NCBI RefSeq assembly: GCF_002894645.1
Contig: NZ_NCQY01000030.1
Coordinates: forward strand, 557,968-621,967
Direction: 5' to 3'
DNA: 64,000 nt
Source of the DNA: Salinibacter altiplanensis
Lineage (GTDB): Bacteria > Bacteroidota > Rhodothermia > Rhodothermales > Salinibacteraceae
Below, one piece after another: positions 25,267-35,015 of this stretch. Below the pieces are notes generated by a model, which saw only the letters and a program-made list of their open reading frames with translations, made no database searches and was not told the origin of the DNA. Position numbers and translations under genes: made by a program. The first letter of the stretch is position 1. Every line of letters begins with the position of its first letter.

Positions 25267-26550
25267 ATGTTTTTGCAATTTCACACCCTCACCTCTTATC
25301 CCGGAACGCTTCTGAATCGCGACGATGCCGGGTTTGCGAAGCGATTGCCCTTTGGCGGGGCTACCCGGACACGCGTCTCGTCGCAGTGCCTCAAGTACCA
25401 TTGGCGCAACTTCGACGGCGAGCACGCACTCTACGGCATCGACGACGTGGAGGAATCGCTCCGCTCGCGGGAAACCTTTCGCCGCAGAGTTGCCCAACCG
25501 CTGGTGAACGACGGACATCCAGCGCCGCTTGTCCGTGCCGCAACGGTGTCCCTGAAAGAGCTAATCGTGTCCGGTGGCACCGCGAACAAGACGACCGTCA
25601 AAGACGCCATCACGGCGGAGTCAGACGATGAAATCAGCGATGTACTGGACACCAATCAGGTCACCATCTTCGGTGCCCCGGAGATGCAGTACCTGCGATC
25701 GCTCGCGGGGGAGGTCATCGAGAGCGTCAGGAATGACTTTCCGGTCTTCTGGGAGAGCGATGGCGTGCCTGACAGTGACGCCGTCGGCGACGTGGCCGAT
25801 GCGATTCGAAAGTCCGACCTGATCAAGAGTCGCAAGGTCAAGAAGAACCTGAAGGGGCTGGATCTAGCGTCCGGCCTCGATGCTGCCCTCTTCGGTCGCA
25901 TGGCCACGAGCGACGTGCTGGCCCGGGGCGATGCTGCCATTCACGTGGCTCACGCCTTTACGACGCACAAGGAGGAAAGCGAGAGCGACTACTTTTCTGC
26001 TGTCGACGAGTTGCGCCGGGATCAGCCCGAGGAAAGTGGCGAAATGGGCGCCGGGCACATTAACAGCCAGGAACTTACGAGCGGGCTCTTCTACAGCTAC
26101 GTCGTGATCGACGTGCCCCTCCTCGTCTCGAACCTCGAAGGATGCGAGCGAGACGACTGGTCCGACGCCGACCGGACGCTGGCCTCGGACGTCGTGCACC
26201 GCTTCGTCCACCTCATGACGCGCGTTTCCCCGGGGGCGAAGCTGGGATCGACGGCGCCGTACGCCTACGCCCAGTGCCTGATCGCAGAAGCGGGCACAGC
26301 CCAGCCCCGCACAATGGCCAATGCCTTCCAGGAGCCTGTTTCGAAGGAGGGCGACGTGCTCAAAAACAGCTACGACGCCCTCGCATCGTACGTTGACGAC
26401 CTCAACGGCATGTACGGACGCACCACAGAGGCAAAGCTTTCCGCAACGAACGATTCGAGTGCCCTGCAAGACACACTTGGCCTCGATGACACGACGCCAG
26501 TGCCCAAGATTGCCGAGTGGGCCGCCGATACGGTCACCGAAGCTGGATGA
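25267..26550 (+). CDS. cas7e: Cascade backbone subunit Cas7e (Cse4/CasC)
   Basis: Forms the six-copy backbone that coats the crRNA spacer. The 427-residue sequence opens with FLQFHTLTSYPGTLLNRDDAGFAKRLPFGG then TRTRVSSQCLKYHWR, the signature of this family. GHINSQELTSGLFYSYVVID and the SPGAKLGSTAPYAYA segment mark the later half. It is somewhat longer than the E. coli protein because of acidic insertions (for example SDDEISDVLDTNQV and SDYFSAVDELRRDQPEE), which fits a halophile. It is followed after 48 bases by cas5e. Confidence 0.95.
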   Translation: MFLQFHTLTSYPGTLLNRDDAGFAKRLPFGGATRTRVSSQCLKYHWRNFDGEHALYGIDDVEESLRSRETFRRRVAQPLVNDGHPAPLVRAATVSLKELIVSGGTANKTTVKDAITAESDDEISDVLDTNQVTIFGAPEMQYLRSLAGEVIESVRNDFPVFWESDGVPDSDAVGDVADAIRKSDLIKSRKVKKNLKGLDLASGLDAALFGRMATSDVLARGDAAIHVAHAFTTHKEESESDYFSAVDELRRDQPEESGEMGAGHINSQELTSGLFYSYVVIDVPLLVSNLEGCERDDWSDADRTLASDVVHRFVHLMTRVSPGAKLGSTAPYAYAQCLIAEAGTAQPRTMANAFQEPVSKEGDVLKNSYDALASYVDDLNGMYGRTTEAKLSATNDSSALQDTLGLDDTTPVPKIAEWAADTVTEAG

Positions 26551-26598
26551 CCCCGATTCCTTGATTGCACGTGCCCCACAACGAATGAGAAGCCCGAA

Positions 26599-27363
26599 AT
26601 GAACATTCTTCTTTTGCGCTTTGACGCGCCGCTAATGAGTTTCGGGGCCCCGATCGTAGACAATCGGGGAGAGATTCAGCCCTACCCGGCCCTGTCCATG
26701 ATGACGGGCCTCTTGGGGAACGCCCTCGGCTTCGATCACGCCGAGACGGAGGCCCTCGAACGGCTCCAGCACCGCCTTCTGTATGCCGTCCGTCAGGACC
26801 GGGCGGGCGAGCAGATTCAAGACTATCAGACCGTCGACTTGTCGAAGCCCTACATGGACGATGCCCGGGCCTGGACCACACGGGGCGAGCTCGAAACACG
26901 CAAAGGGGGCTCCGCCAGCAGCGGCACGCACATTCGCCAGCGCGACTACTGGGCCGACGCCGCATACACGGTCGCACTCACACTCAACCCTGCTGGACAA
27001 ACCCCCACACTCGACGACATCGCGGGAGCAGTTCGGAAGCCCGAGCGGCCTCTTTTTATCGGTCGAAAACCATGTCTTCCGGCTTCCTTCCTCTTTCTAA
27101 AGCAGACGGAAGCGCCTCGCCTCGTCGATGCCCTGTCGAATTTGGACAAAGCACCGCTTGCCCCAGAGCCCGACGACCGTTCATCACTCCGGGCCTGGTG
27201 GCCAATTCATCCGGACGACGATAAGCCGGCCGAATCGGACCCGATCCAGGAAAATATGCGCAAGCCCGTCACTGACCAGCGCGATTGGGAAAATCAAATC
27301 CACGCTGGGCAACGCTGGATTGCATATGGTCCTCTTTCCATCTCTGAATCCTCAACCTCATGA
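26599..27363 (+). CDS. cas5e: Cascade subunit Cas5e (CasD)
   Basis: Caps the 5' handle of the crRNA in Cascade. The 254-residue protein starts MNILLLRFDAPLMSFG and contains the family motif PYPALSMMTGLLGNALGF. It also has the conserved QDYQTVDLSKPY segment and the strand RQRDYWADAAYTVALTL, and ends near GRKPCLPASFLFL with a C-terminal extension. Its stop overlaps the start of cas6e by four bases (ATGA), showing translational coupling. Confidence 0.94.
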   Translation: MNILLLRFDAPLMSFGAPIVDNRGEIQPYPALSMMTGLLGNALGFDHAETEALERLQHRLLYAVRQDRAGEQIQDYQTVDLSKPYMDDARAWTTRGELETRKGGSASSGTHIRQRDYWADAAYTVALTLNPAGQTPTLDDIAGAVRKPERPLFIGRKPCLPASFLFLKQTEAPRLVDALSNLDKAPLAPEPDDRSSLRAWWPIHPDDDKPAESDPIQENMRKPVTDQRDWENQIHAGQRWIAYGPLSISESSTS

Positions 27364-28172
27364 TTGACACCCAGACCGACACCTTCCACATGGTCCAGCT
27401 CTACCTGGACCCCCGCCGCCTCGTCCAGCTGGGGAAGATGCAGGGCCTGCCCCTTGCCCGCACGGACACGAATTACTTGGTGCACTGTGCATTGGGCGAG
27501 CTCTTCGGCGACGATGCCCCCAAGCCCTTTTTTGTTGACGACGATCCACGCACCGTGGAAGAAACGGCTGAATACCACGACGATCGTCACGTCCGTGTGC
27601 TCGGCTACGCCGACGCGGACGACGACATGCTGCAGCAGGAGGCGAAGCTCAGCCCGAATCCCACGATCGGCAATCTGTACGATAAGGACCGTCTTGATTC
27701 CCACGAAATGCTGTCGTCGTTTCGGAAGGGACGCCGCCTTCAGTTCGAACTCCGCGCCTGCCCGGTCATCCGCAAGGCCTCCGCGGGCGAGGGCGTGAAC
27801 CAGAACGGCGAGACGCGCACCTGGGACGAGGGCGACGAGCTCGACGCCTTCCTCGCGAAGGCCTGGTCGCAGCCGGAGAAGGACTTGAACCGCGAGAAGG
27901 TATATCGCAAATGGCTGAGTGATCAGTTCGATCACCGGGGCGGAGCAACGTCCGATCCTGACCAGATTGCCATGACCCGCTTCTCCATCGAGCGCATGAC
28001 GCGCCGCACGCACGGGGCCGACCGCTCGGTCGAGACCATCAAGCGCCCCGACGTGACCCTCACCGGCACGCTCCAGGTCACCGACTCGGACGCCTTCGTC
28101 AACCTCCTCCGCTCCGGCCTCGGGCGGCACAAGAGCTTCGGGTACGGGATGCTGAAGGTGCGCCGCGCCTGA
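27360..28172 (+). CDS. cas6e: crRNA endoribonuclease Cas6e (Cse3/CasE)
   Basis: Cleaves the precursor crRNA at the base of the repeat hairpin and stays bound to the 3' stem. The 270-residue protein has a ferredoxin-like start (HMVQLYLDPRRLVQL), a candidate catalytic histidine in YLVHCALGELFG, and the C-terminal glycine-rich loop SGLGRHKSFGYGMLKVR typical of the family. It must accept at least the two repeat types of the two arrays, which differ in stem sequence but not in shape, and possibly the pseudo-repeats upstream. Confidence 0.94.
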   Translation: MIDTQTDTFHMVQLYLDPRRLVQLGKMQGLPLARTDTNYLVHCALGELFGDDAPKPFFVDDDPRTVEETAEYHDDRHVRVLGYADADDDMLQQEAKLSPNPTIGNLYDKDRLDSHEMLSSFRKGRRLQFELRACPVIRKASAGEGVNQNGETRTWDEGDELDAFLAKAWSQPEKDLNREKVYRKWLSDQFDHRGGATSDPDQIAMTRFSIERMTRRTHGADRSVETIKRPDVTLTGTLQVTDSDAFVNLLRSGLGRHKSFGYGMLKVRRA

Positions 28173-28175
28173 TGG

Positions 28176-28349
28176 TCAGCTCTTGTTGCGATGCCCGTCC
28201 CGAAACACGTTTTCTTCTCTGATTACGGCGAGCGTCGCCGGCAACAGCTCGGCGTCCGAGAACCGCACATTGGGGTGGCCCTTCGGTAGGGAGAGATCAG
28301 CGAGCCCCACCCAGACACGGGTCGCGGCCCCAACGATCTGCTGCTGCAT
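28176..28349 (-). CDS. Doubtful small gene opposite the cas6e-cas1 gap
   Basis: A - strand frame reads MQQQIVGAATRVWVGLADL followed by SLPKGHPNVRFSDAELLPAT and LAVIREENVFRDGHRNKS, 57 residues from the ATG at 28349. The same frame stays protein-like further upstream (CFLEVVHHYDQGNPVFVRR) to about 28440, so the real start could be a TTG or GTG there, or this may be the tail of a longer lost gene. I recognise no family. The 346-base gap between cas6e and cas1 is unusual for type I-E, where the genes normally abut, so something was inserted or kept here. Confidence 0.3.
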   Translation of the reverse strand: MQQQIVGAATRVWVGLADLSLPKGHPNVRFSDAELLPATLAVIREENVFRDGHRNKS

Positions 28350-28518
28350 TGAATCGGCAAGGTCCCTATTCACGCTACAGCGGCGAACAAAGACGGGGTT
28401 CCCCTGATCGTAATGGTGTACGACCTCAAGGAAGCAACGGTGTGAGCGCAGATTCGTCCAGCCCCGGCGCCAGGTTCCCCCTCCCCCATTCTCTCTTCTC
28501 CCTTTTCCCGCAGACGCC

Positions 28519-29412
28519 ATGCCGCTGAAAGGACGCCTCGGCCTCGAAACCGCCCGCGTGCCCCACGCCGACCGCCACGGGCTGATGTGGCTGGAGCGGG
28601 GCCGCCTCGCCGTGGAAGACGGCAACCTCGTCTTTACCACCGCCGGGTTCGACGACCTGGAGGCCGGCGCGTACGACATTCCCTACCAGCAGGTCTCCAA
28701 CATCCTGCTCGGCCCCGGCGGGGTGGTGAGCCACGATGCCCTCCGCATCCTCGCCCGCCGCGACACGGGCCTGCTCGCCGTCGGCTCCAAGGGCGTGCGG
28801 CTCTACGCCACGAGCATGCCCTTCGGCCCCGACAGTGCCGACCGCGCCCGCCGTCACGCCACGCTGTGGGCCGACGAGGAGACGCGGGTGGACGTCGCCC
28901 GCACGATGTACCGCATTCGTCTTGGGGGCGAGCTGCCGCCGCACCAGCGCGATCTCAACTCACTTCGCGGCATTGAGGGGCAGCGGGTCAAGAAGGTGTA
29001 CCGGAACCTCGCCGACCAGCACGGGGTGGCGTGGAACGGGCGCCGCTACGACCGCAACGACCCGGACGCCAACGACACCGTCAACCACGCCATCAACCAC
29101 GCCGTGACGGCCGTCTACGCCGCGGCCCGCATCGCCGTGGCCATCACCGGGACCGTGCCCGAACTCGGCTTCATCCACGAGTCCTCGGGCCACGCCTTCG
29201 CGCTGGACATTGCCGACCTCTTCCGAAGTTCTACGACGCTCCCCATCGCGTTCCGGGCCGCGAAGAAGGTACAGCGCCAGCCGGGGCGCGACATTGAGCC
29301 GACCGCCCGCAAGATGGCCGGCTCCACGCTCCGGGACGAGGATGTCATTCCCGACATGATCGACCAAATCAAAGAGGTTCTCGATGTCGATGACGATCGC
29401 CGTGACGCGTAA
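28519..29412 (+). CDS. cas1: CRISPR integrase Cas1 (type I-E)
   Basis: With Cas2, integrates new spacers at the leader end of the arrays. The 297-residue protein aligns by eye with E. coli Cas1. It shares RGIEGQRVKKVYR (the metal-binding Glu), WNGRRYDRNDPDANDTVNHA, GFIHESSGHAFALDIADLF (catalytic His and Asp) and LPIAFRAAKK. The start at 28519 follows an AG-rich leader. It overlaps cas2 by 29 bases. Confidence 0.96.
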   Translation: MPLKGRLGLETARVPHADRHGLMWLERGRLAVEDGNLVFTTAGFDDLEAGAYDIPYQQVSNILLGPGGVVSHDALRILARRDTGLLAVGSKGVRLYATSMPFGPDSADRARRHATLWADEETRVDVARTMYRIRLGGELPPHQRDLNSLRGIEGQRVKKVYRNLADQHGVAWNGRRYDRNDPDANDTVNHAINHAVTAVYAAARIAVAITGTVPELGFIHESSGHAFALDIADLFRSSTTLPIAFRAAKKVQRQPGRDIEPTARKMAGSTLRDEDVIPDMIDQIKEVLDVDDDRRDA

Positions 29413-29791
29413 CACGCCGAGCCGGTTCAACGGCTTTCTCGCCTCGTGCATGCAGGAGATTGCACCGGGCGTGTACGTCGCCCCCACCATGAAGAAGTCC
29501 GTCCGCGAGCGGGTGTGGCGCGTGATGATGGACTGGAACGAGCTGCTGCCCGACGACGCGGGCGTGGTCTTCTTCTGGCGCAACCCCGACGCCCCGTCCA
29601 AGCTGAGCATTCGCCTCTTGGGCTGGCCGAAGAAGGAATTTGTGGAGCACGAGGGCCTGTGGCTCACGCACCGCGACCTGACGGAGGCGCACGACGTGGA
29701 AGAGCTGCTGGAGCAGGGCGAGGTGGAGGAGCCATCCATCGACGAGGACGACCCGACGCTGCCGATGCTGGAGGCGGTCGAGGCTCCGTGA
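29384..29791 (+). CDS. cas2: CRISPR adaptation protein Cas2 (type I-E)
   Basis: Scaffold of the Cas1-Cas2 spacer-integration complex. The 135-residue protein has the Cas2e pattern TIAVTRNTPSRFNGFLASCM, then GVYVAPTMKKSVRERVW and a C-terminal acidic tail (VEEPSIDEDDPTLPMLEAVE) longer than in E. coli. Two ATG codons, at 29384 and 29390, are possible starts, both inside the end of cas1. Array 2 begins 181 bases downstream. Confidence 0.93.
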   Translation: MSMTIAVTRNTPSRFNGFLASCMQEIAPGVYVAPTMKKSVRERVWRVMMDWNELLPDDAGVVFFWRNPDAPSKLSIRLLGWPKKEFVEHEGLWLTHRDLTEAHDVEELLEQGEVEEPSIDEDDPTLPMLEAVEAP

Positions 29792-29972
29792 CGACCCCCG
29801 ATTCGTTCCTTGACATTGCGATTCTTGAGAATGCCGCCTATGCTTGCCCCACGGCGGGCAAGGCCGTAGCACAGCGCAGTTTTGATTCCTCCTGCGACAG
29901 ACTGTCGCCTTTTTGGCGCGATACACGGAGCGAAGGGCCCGTAGCGCCCTGGTCCTGACAAACTGTAGCGGC
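29792..29972 (+). promoter_or_regulatory. Leader of CRISPR array 2
   Basis: The 181 bases between cas2 and the first repeat of array 2. It has an inverted repeat TGCGACAGACTGTCGCC near 29894, and ends with TGACAAACTGTAGCGG, which resembles the end of the array 1 leader. Because it adjoins cas1-cas2, this is probably the more active insertion site. Confidence 0.65.
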
Positions 29973-30849
29973 GGTAGCCCCGCACTCGCGGGGATAGACC
30001 TACGTGGCTAGACAATGCGCGGCGCGTCGGGGCGGTAGCCCCGCACTCGCGGGGATAGACCCGTCGCCGCGAGGCAGGCTCCGACGAGGACAGCGGTAGC
30101 CCCGCACTCGCGGGGATAGACCTGTGGGCGACACTCAGCGCCCGTGGCCCCAATCGGTAGCCCCGCACTCGCGGGGATAGACCGTGCGCCGGAAGCTCGT
30201 TGGGAGCCTGAACAACGGTAGCCCCGCACTCGCGGGGATAGACCCTCTCAGGCGCCCTCGCCGCCGCCCGTAGTGAGGGTAGCCCCGCACTCGCGGGGAT
30301 AGACCCTCCCGTGCGGTCATTTGTCCTTGCTGGACCAGGGTAGCCCCGCACTCGCGGGGATAGACCCATTGCTTACATCGCCCCTGCTACCGTATCCCCG
30401 GTAGCCCCGCACTCGCGGGGATAGACCCTGGCAGAAGAGGCCGGGGCACAGGAGGGCATCGGTAGCCCCGCACTCGCGGGGATAGACCCAGATCCTCGAC
30501 GCGCTTCATTACTGATGCCAAGGTAGCCCCGCACTCGCGGGGATAGACCCCGGCAGCGCGGGCGCGTCGCTCGTGATCCACGGGTAGCCCCGCACTCGCG
30601 GGGATAGACCCGGCGGGCGTGACTGGCTCAACGGCGGGCGTGAGGTAGCCCCGCACTCGCGGGGATAGACCGTGTGTACGTGAGGAGTCATGGGGGAGAC
30701 GTAGGGTAGCCCCGCACTCGCGGGGATAGACCTGTGGGCAAACGGAGACGTTCGTTTCTATTCCGGGTAGCCCCGCACTCGCGGGGATAGACCTTTCGAG
30801 TCAAGTCCTGAGTTGTCCCAGATAAAGGTAGCCCCGCACTCGCGGGGGT
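29973..30849 (+). CRISPR. CRISPR array 2, type I-E, 15 repeats
   Basis: Fifteen 28-base repeats at a strict 61-base period from 29973 to the last at 30827, with fourteen 33-base spacers. The repeat opens GGTAGCCCCGC, has loop ACTC, closes with GCGGGG and ends ATAGACC. Compared with array 1, the stem pair T-A is C-G, a compensatory change. The last repeat decays after GCGGGG, so the array reads from the cas2 side. No spacer looks duplicated. Confidence 0.97.
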
Positions 30850-30988
30850 ATTGATGCGAGCACGCCCATTCTCGGGGCGGGTGCGGGCACCGGCATTTCC
30901 GCCAAGTTTGCCGAGCGAGGGGGCATCGTCCGGGACGGCCGACGACGGCAGCGAGCACAGACGGTGTGTCTACGCTCCGGCGTCCGGA

Positions 30989-32167
30989 CTATGCCTCGCC
31001 CAGCGCCGCGGTCACCTCATCGGCCGCCTCCTTCAGTACCACCGCCGACCGGAGCGACAGGTCGCTCTCGTCGAGGAGCCGCTTCCCCTCCACGGCGTTG
31101 GTGCCCTGCAGCCGCACGATCAGGGGCACGCTGATGTCAATGTTCTTGGCCGCCTCGAGGACGCCCTGGGCCACGCGGTCGCAGCGCACAATGCCGCCGA
31201 AGATGTTGAGGAGGACAGCGTCCACGTTTGGGTCCTCCAGGATAATGCGGAAGCCCGCCTCCACCGTCTCGGCGCTCGCCGCCCCGCCCACGTCGAGAAA
31301 GTTGGCAGGCTCCCCACCGGCCAGTTTGATGATGTCCATCGTCGCCATGGCCAGGCCGGCGCCGTTGACCATGCACCCTACGTTGCCATCGAGCTTAATG
31401 TAACTCAGGCCGTGCTCCCCGGCCTTCACCTCCATGGGGTCCTCCTCATGGAGGTCCCGCATCTCCTCCAGGTCCGGATGACGGAAGAGCGCGTTGTCGT
31501 CGAGGTTGACCTTCGCGTCGACGGCCTCAATCTCTCCATCCGGCGTCTGCACGAGCGGATTGATCTCGGCCAGCGTGCTGTCGGTTTCCTCAAACGCCTG
31601 GTACAGGCTCCGGATCGACGAGACGGCCTGCTTGAACGCATCCCCCTCAAGCCCCATCGCGAACGCGAGCTGGCGCGCCTGGAACGGCTGCAAACCAATC
31701 GACGGATCCACCCACACCCGCTGAATCTTTTCCGGGGACTCCTCCGCGACCGTTTCGATGTCGACACCGCCTTCGGTCGACACCATGATGGCATTCATGC
31801 TCTTCTCGCGGTCGAGGGTCACGCCCAGGTAATATTCCTGCTCGATGTCGACGCCCTCGGTCACCAGAATCGTGCGTACCGTCTGGCCCTCCGCCCCAGT
31901 CTGGTGCGTCACCAGGTCCATCCCCAAGATGTCGTCGGCGTGCTCCCGGACCTCCTCCACGCTGTGGGCCAGCTTCACACCGCCGCCCTTCCCACGCCCG
32001 CCGGCGTGAATCTGCGCCTTCACGATAAATAGGGTGGCGTCGTTCTCGTCCTCCAGCCGGCGCGCCGCGTCGACGGCCTCGTCGACCGTCTCGGCCACGA
32101 TGCCGTCCGGAACCGATACGCCGCAGTCGCGAAAGAGACCTTTTGCCTGATATTCGTGGAGCTTCAT
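30989..32167 (-). CDS. sucC: Succinyl-CoA synthetase beta subunit
   Basis: TCA-cycle enzyme subunit that, with SucD, converts succinyl-CoA to succinate with formation of ATP or GTP. The 392-residue length is standard. It starts [17 protein letters not shown] and has the ATP-grasp segment [19 protein letters not shown]. It also shows IEINPLV-like [31 protein letters not shown] and the family signature [17 protein letters not shown], then [16 protein letters not shown]. sucD is not adjacent. It is transcribed toward array 2. Confidence 0.96.
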   Translation of the reverse strand: MKLHEYQAKGLFRDCGVSVPDGIVAETVDEAVDAARRLEDENDATLFIVKAQIHAGGRGKGGGVKLAHSVEEVREHADDILGMDLVTHQTGAEGQTVRTILVTEGVDIEQEYYLGVTLDREKSMNAIMVSTEGGVDIETVAEESPEKIQRVWVDPSIGLQPFQARQLAFAMGLEGDAFKQAVSSIRSLYQAFEETDSTLAEINPLVQTPDGEIEAVDAKVNLDDNALFRHPDLEEMRDLHEEDPMEVKAGEHGLSYIKLDGNVGCMVNGAGLAMATMDIIKLAGGEPANFLDVGGAASAETVEAGFRIILEDPNVDAVLLNIFGGIVRCDRVAQGVLEAAKNIDISVPLIVRLQGTNAVEGKRLLDESDLSLRSAVVLKEAADEVTAALGEA

Positions 32168-32311
32168 GGGGTAGGGCGGATTGGATGAACGTCAATTTTG
32201 CCCGCAAGTAAAGAGTCGGGAGGGACAAGGTCTAGCACGCACTCCATTTTTGCGGGGTGTTCGCAAGCGCCCCCTTTCGCCCGCCTCTCTCCCCAAGCAC
32301 GCCCCACCGGC

Positions 32312-33397
32312 ATGACGACCTTCGAGCGGCACATCATCGCGCGGCTGCTGAAGGGCTTCGTGCTGTTCGTCGGGGCCCTCCTTGTCTTCTTTATCGTACT
32401 GCACTGGGTCGAATACAGCGATGACTTTCTCGACGGCGGAGCCACCATCTGGGAGGTTTTTACGGTCTTCTACCCCAGCTACGTCCCGGAAATTGTCCGT
32501 CTCACCTCTCCGCTGGCGCTGTTTCTCTCCTGCATCTACCTGACCGGCACCCTTGCCCAGGAGCTCCAACTCACCGCCCTCCAGACCGCCGGGGTCTCCC
32601 TCTACCAGCTCCTGCGGCCGTACGTGGGGGTGGGGCTGCTCGTGACCGCCTTCATGTTTGGGTTCAACGGGTGGGTGGTGCCCAGGACGAACGAGGTCGT
32701 GGTGCGCTACGAGAATGAATACCTGCCGGGCAACCAGACGAGCGTTCAAACGAGCGAGATTCACCGCCGGAACGGCCCCAACAGCCTCCTGTCTGTCGGC
32801 TACTACGACTCGGACCGGCAGCGCGCCCACACCGTCTCGCTCCAGCACCTCGACGGCGACGCCCGCCTGGCCCGCCGCGTCGACGCCCGCCGGATGGAGT
32901 GGATCGACTCCCTCGAGGTCTGGGAGTTGGACGACGTGACGCGCCGTACGTTCGTGGAGGGGGGGATGCACCACAAGCGAACCATCGCCTCCCTGGACAC
33001 AACCCTCCAAATTTACCCCCGCGACCTCGCCCGGTCCAAGAATGACGTGGCGGCCATGACCATTCCGGCGGCCTCGGAGTATCTCGCGGCCCTGCGCCGC
33101 TCCGGCGTCGGGGGGCTCACGCGACCGCTGATCGCCTACTACAACAAGTTTGCGTATCCGTTTGCCAACCTGCTCCTGATTTTGATTGGGGTACCGATCG
33201 CCTCCACGCGCCGTCGCGGCGGGCAGGCCGTCCGGTTTGCCATCGGCCTGTTGATCGCATTCGTCTACCTCTCCGTCCAGAAGCTCGCGGAGCCGCTCGG
33301 GTATGCCGGCACCCTCAGCCCGGAATGGACCGCCTGGCTCCCACACCTCACGTTCGCCGCGGTGGCCCTGTTCGTGCTCTGGTGGACCCGCAAATAG
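32312..33397 (+). CDS. LptF/LptG-family lipopolysaccharide export permease
   Basis: A 361-residue YjgP/YjgQ-type membrane protein, the permease half of the ABC machine that pulls lipopolysaccharide from the inner membrane. Three hydrophobic spans lie in residues 1-110 (GFVLFVGALLVFFIVLHW, RLTSPLALFLSCIYLTG and one more), then a periplasmic beta-jellyroll region (about 125-255) and three C-terminal spans (YPFANLLLILIGVPIAS onward). Which of F or G it is cannot be told. The ATG at 32312 follows a GC-rich leader and is divergent from sucC. Confidence 0.85.
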   Translation: MTTFERHIIARLLKGFVLFVGALLVFFIVLHWVEYSDDFLDGGATIWEVFTVFYPSYVPEIVRLTSPLALFLSCIYLTGTLAQELQLTALQTAGVSLYQLLRPYVGVGLLVTAFMFGFNGWVVPRTNEVVVRYENEYLPGNQTSVQTSEIHRRNGPNSLLSVGYYDSDRQRAHTVSLQHLDGDARLARRVDARRMEWIDSLEVWELDDVTRRTFVEGGMHHKRTIASLDTTLQIYPRDLARSKNDVAAMTIPAASEYLAALRRSGVGGLTRPLIAYYNKFAYPFANLLLILIGVPIASTRRRGGQAVRFAIGLLIAFVYLSVQKLAEPLGYAGTLSPEWTAWLPHLTFAAVALFVLWWTRK

Positions 33398-33539
33398 TCG
33401 TCGCCCTCCGGGGACGTTCTGTCCGCCCCGAAACCGTTCCCCGTCAAATTATTTTTACAGGTGCAGGCGGATTCCTCCCGTTTGCACCCTGGTTCGCCCC
33501 TCCTCCTCACGTCACGTCCGCTCACCCGGCCTCCCCTTT

Positions 33540-34961
33540 ATGTGGCACGACAGCGTCCTCGGCACGATTGGAAACACCCCCCTGGTTCAACTGAACGACA
33601 TTGGCAGTGACCTCCCCCCCACAATCCTCGCGAAGGTCGAGTTCTTCAACCCTGGCGGCTCGGTCAAGGACCGGATTGGGCGGGCCCTGATCGAGGCCGC
33701 CGAGGAGGAGGGACGCATCGAGCCGGGCGGGACCATTATCGAGGGCACCAGCGGCAACACGGGCGCGGGGCTTGCCATCACCGCCATCGCCAAAGGATAC
33801 CGGTGCATCTTCACCACCACCGACAAGCAGAGCCCGGAGAAAGTGGACGTGCTCCGGGGCCTGGGGGCGGAGGTGCTGGTGTGCCCCACCAACGTGGAGC
33901 CGGACGACCCCCGCAGCTACTACTCGGTCGCCCGTCGCCTGTCGGAGGAAATCCCCAATTCGGTCTACCTGAACCAGTACGACAATCCCGCCAACGCGAA
34001 GGCCCACTACGAGACCACCGGGCCGGAGCTGTGGGAACAGACGGAGGGCGACATTACGCACTTTGTGGCGGGGGCCGGCACGGGCGGCACCATCAGTGGC
34101 ACGGCACGCTACCTGAAGGAGCAGGACGAGGACGTCAACGTGATCGGCGTGGACCCCGGCGGGTCAGTTTTCCACAAGTACTTCCACGAGGGCGTCTTCG
34201 ACGAGGACGAGATCTACCCCTACTTCACCGAGGGCGTGGGCGAGGACATTCTGCCGGAGAACATGGACTTTGACGTCGTGGACGATTTCGTGGAGGTCAA
34301 CGACAAGGCCGCCATGCAGATGACACGCCGATTGGCCCAGGAGGAAGGCCTCTTCATCGGACAATCCTGCGGGATGGCCGTCGCCGGCACCCTTCAATGG
34401 GTTGAGGCCCACCGCGAGGCCCTCTCCCCGGACGACGTGGTGGTCGTCCTGCTCCCGGACTCCGGCTTCCGATACCTCTCGAAGACCTACAACGACGACT
34501 GGATGCAGGACCACGGCTTCCTCGAGAAAAGCCCCGACGTCACAGCCGACAAGGTGCTAAACGGCCAGCCGGGCGAGGCCGACGTGATCGCCGCCGCGCC
34601 GGACGATAATCTCGGCGACGTGATCGAAACCATGACCGACCAGAGCATCTCCCAAATGCCCGTTCTGGACGAGGAGCAGGAGGTCGTCGGCAGCATCACC
34701 GAAACACGCATCCTCAACGAGCTCATCGAGGACGCGGAGTCCCGCGAGGCCCCTGTGCGCGAAATTATGGGCACCCCGTTTCCGGTGGTCCCCGCCTCCC
34801 TGCACCTCGAACACCTTTCCGCCTACCTGGAGGAAGAAGCGGGCGCCGTCCTCGTCGACCACGGCCCGGAGCGCCAGGGCGACTACTCGATCCTGACGAA
34901 AAGCGACCTGATCAGTGCGCTCGCCGATGTCGGGCAGAGCAACGGCAACGGGGCGGCGTAG
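33540..34961 (+). CDS. Cystathionine beta-synthase / cysteine synthase with CBS domain pair
   Basis: A 473-residue PLP enzyme of the cysteine synthase fold joined to a C-terminal pair of CBS regulatory domains. It begins MWHDSVLGTIGNTPLVQLND; the PLP lysine is in NPGGSVKDRIG and the phosphate loop is EGTSGNTGAGLAI. GAGTGGTISGTARYLKE is also typical. The CBS pair spans about residues 345-470 and may sense adenylates or SAM. This arrangement is that of cystathionine beta-synthase, which uses the homocysteine produced by enzymes such as AhcY; O-acetylserine as the alternative substrate cannot be excluded. Confidence 0.88.
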   Translation: MWHDSVLGTIGNTPLVQLNDIGSDLPPTILAKVEFFNPGGSVKDRIGRALIEAAEEEGRIEPGGTIIEGTSGNTGAGLAITAIAKGYRCIFTTTDKQSPEKVDVLRGLGAEVLVCPTNVEPDDPRSYYSVARRLSEEIPNSVYLNQYDNPANAKAHYETTGPELWEQTEGDITHFVAGAGTGGTISGTARYLKEQDEDVNVIGVDPGGSVFHKYFHEGVFDEDEIYPYFTEGVGEDILPENMDFDVVDDFVEVNDKAAMQMTRRLAQEEGLFIGQSCGMAVAGTLQWVEAHREALSPDDVVVVLLPDSGFRYLSKTYNDDWMQDHGFLEKSPDVTADKVLNGQPGEADVIAAAPDDNLGDVIETMTDQSISQMPVLDEEQEVVGSITETRILNELIEDAESREAPVREIMGTPFPVVPASLHLEHLSAYLEEEAGAVLVDHGPERQGDYSILTKSDLISALADVGQSNGNGAA

Positions 34962-35015
34962 CAAGGCCCGGCTCGACCGCTTTTCTTTCCTCCCCCGCAA
35001 CGTCATCCCCCGTCG

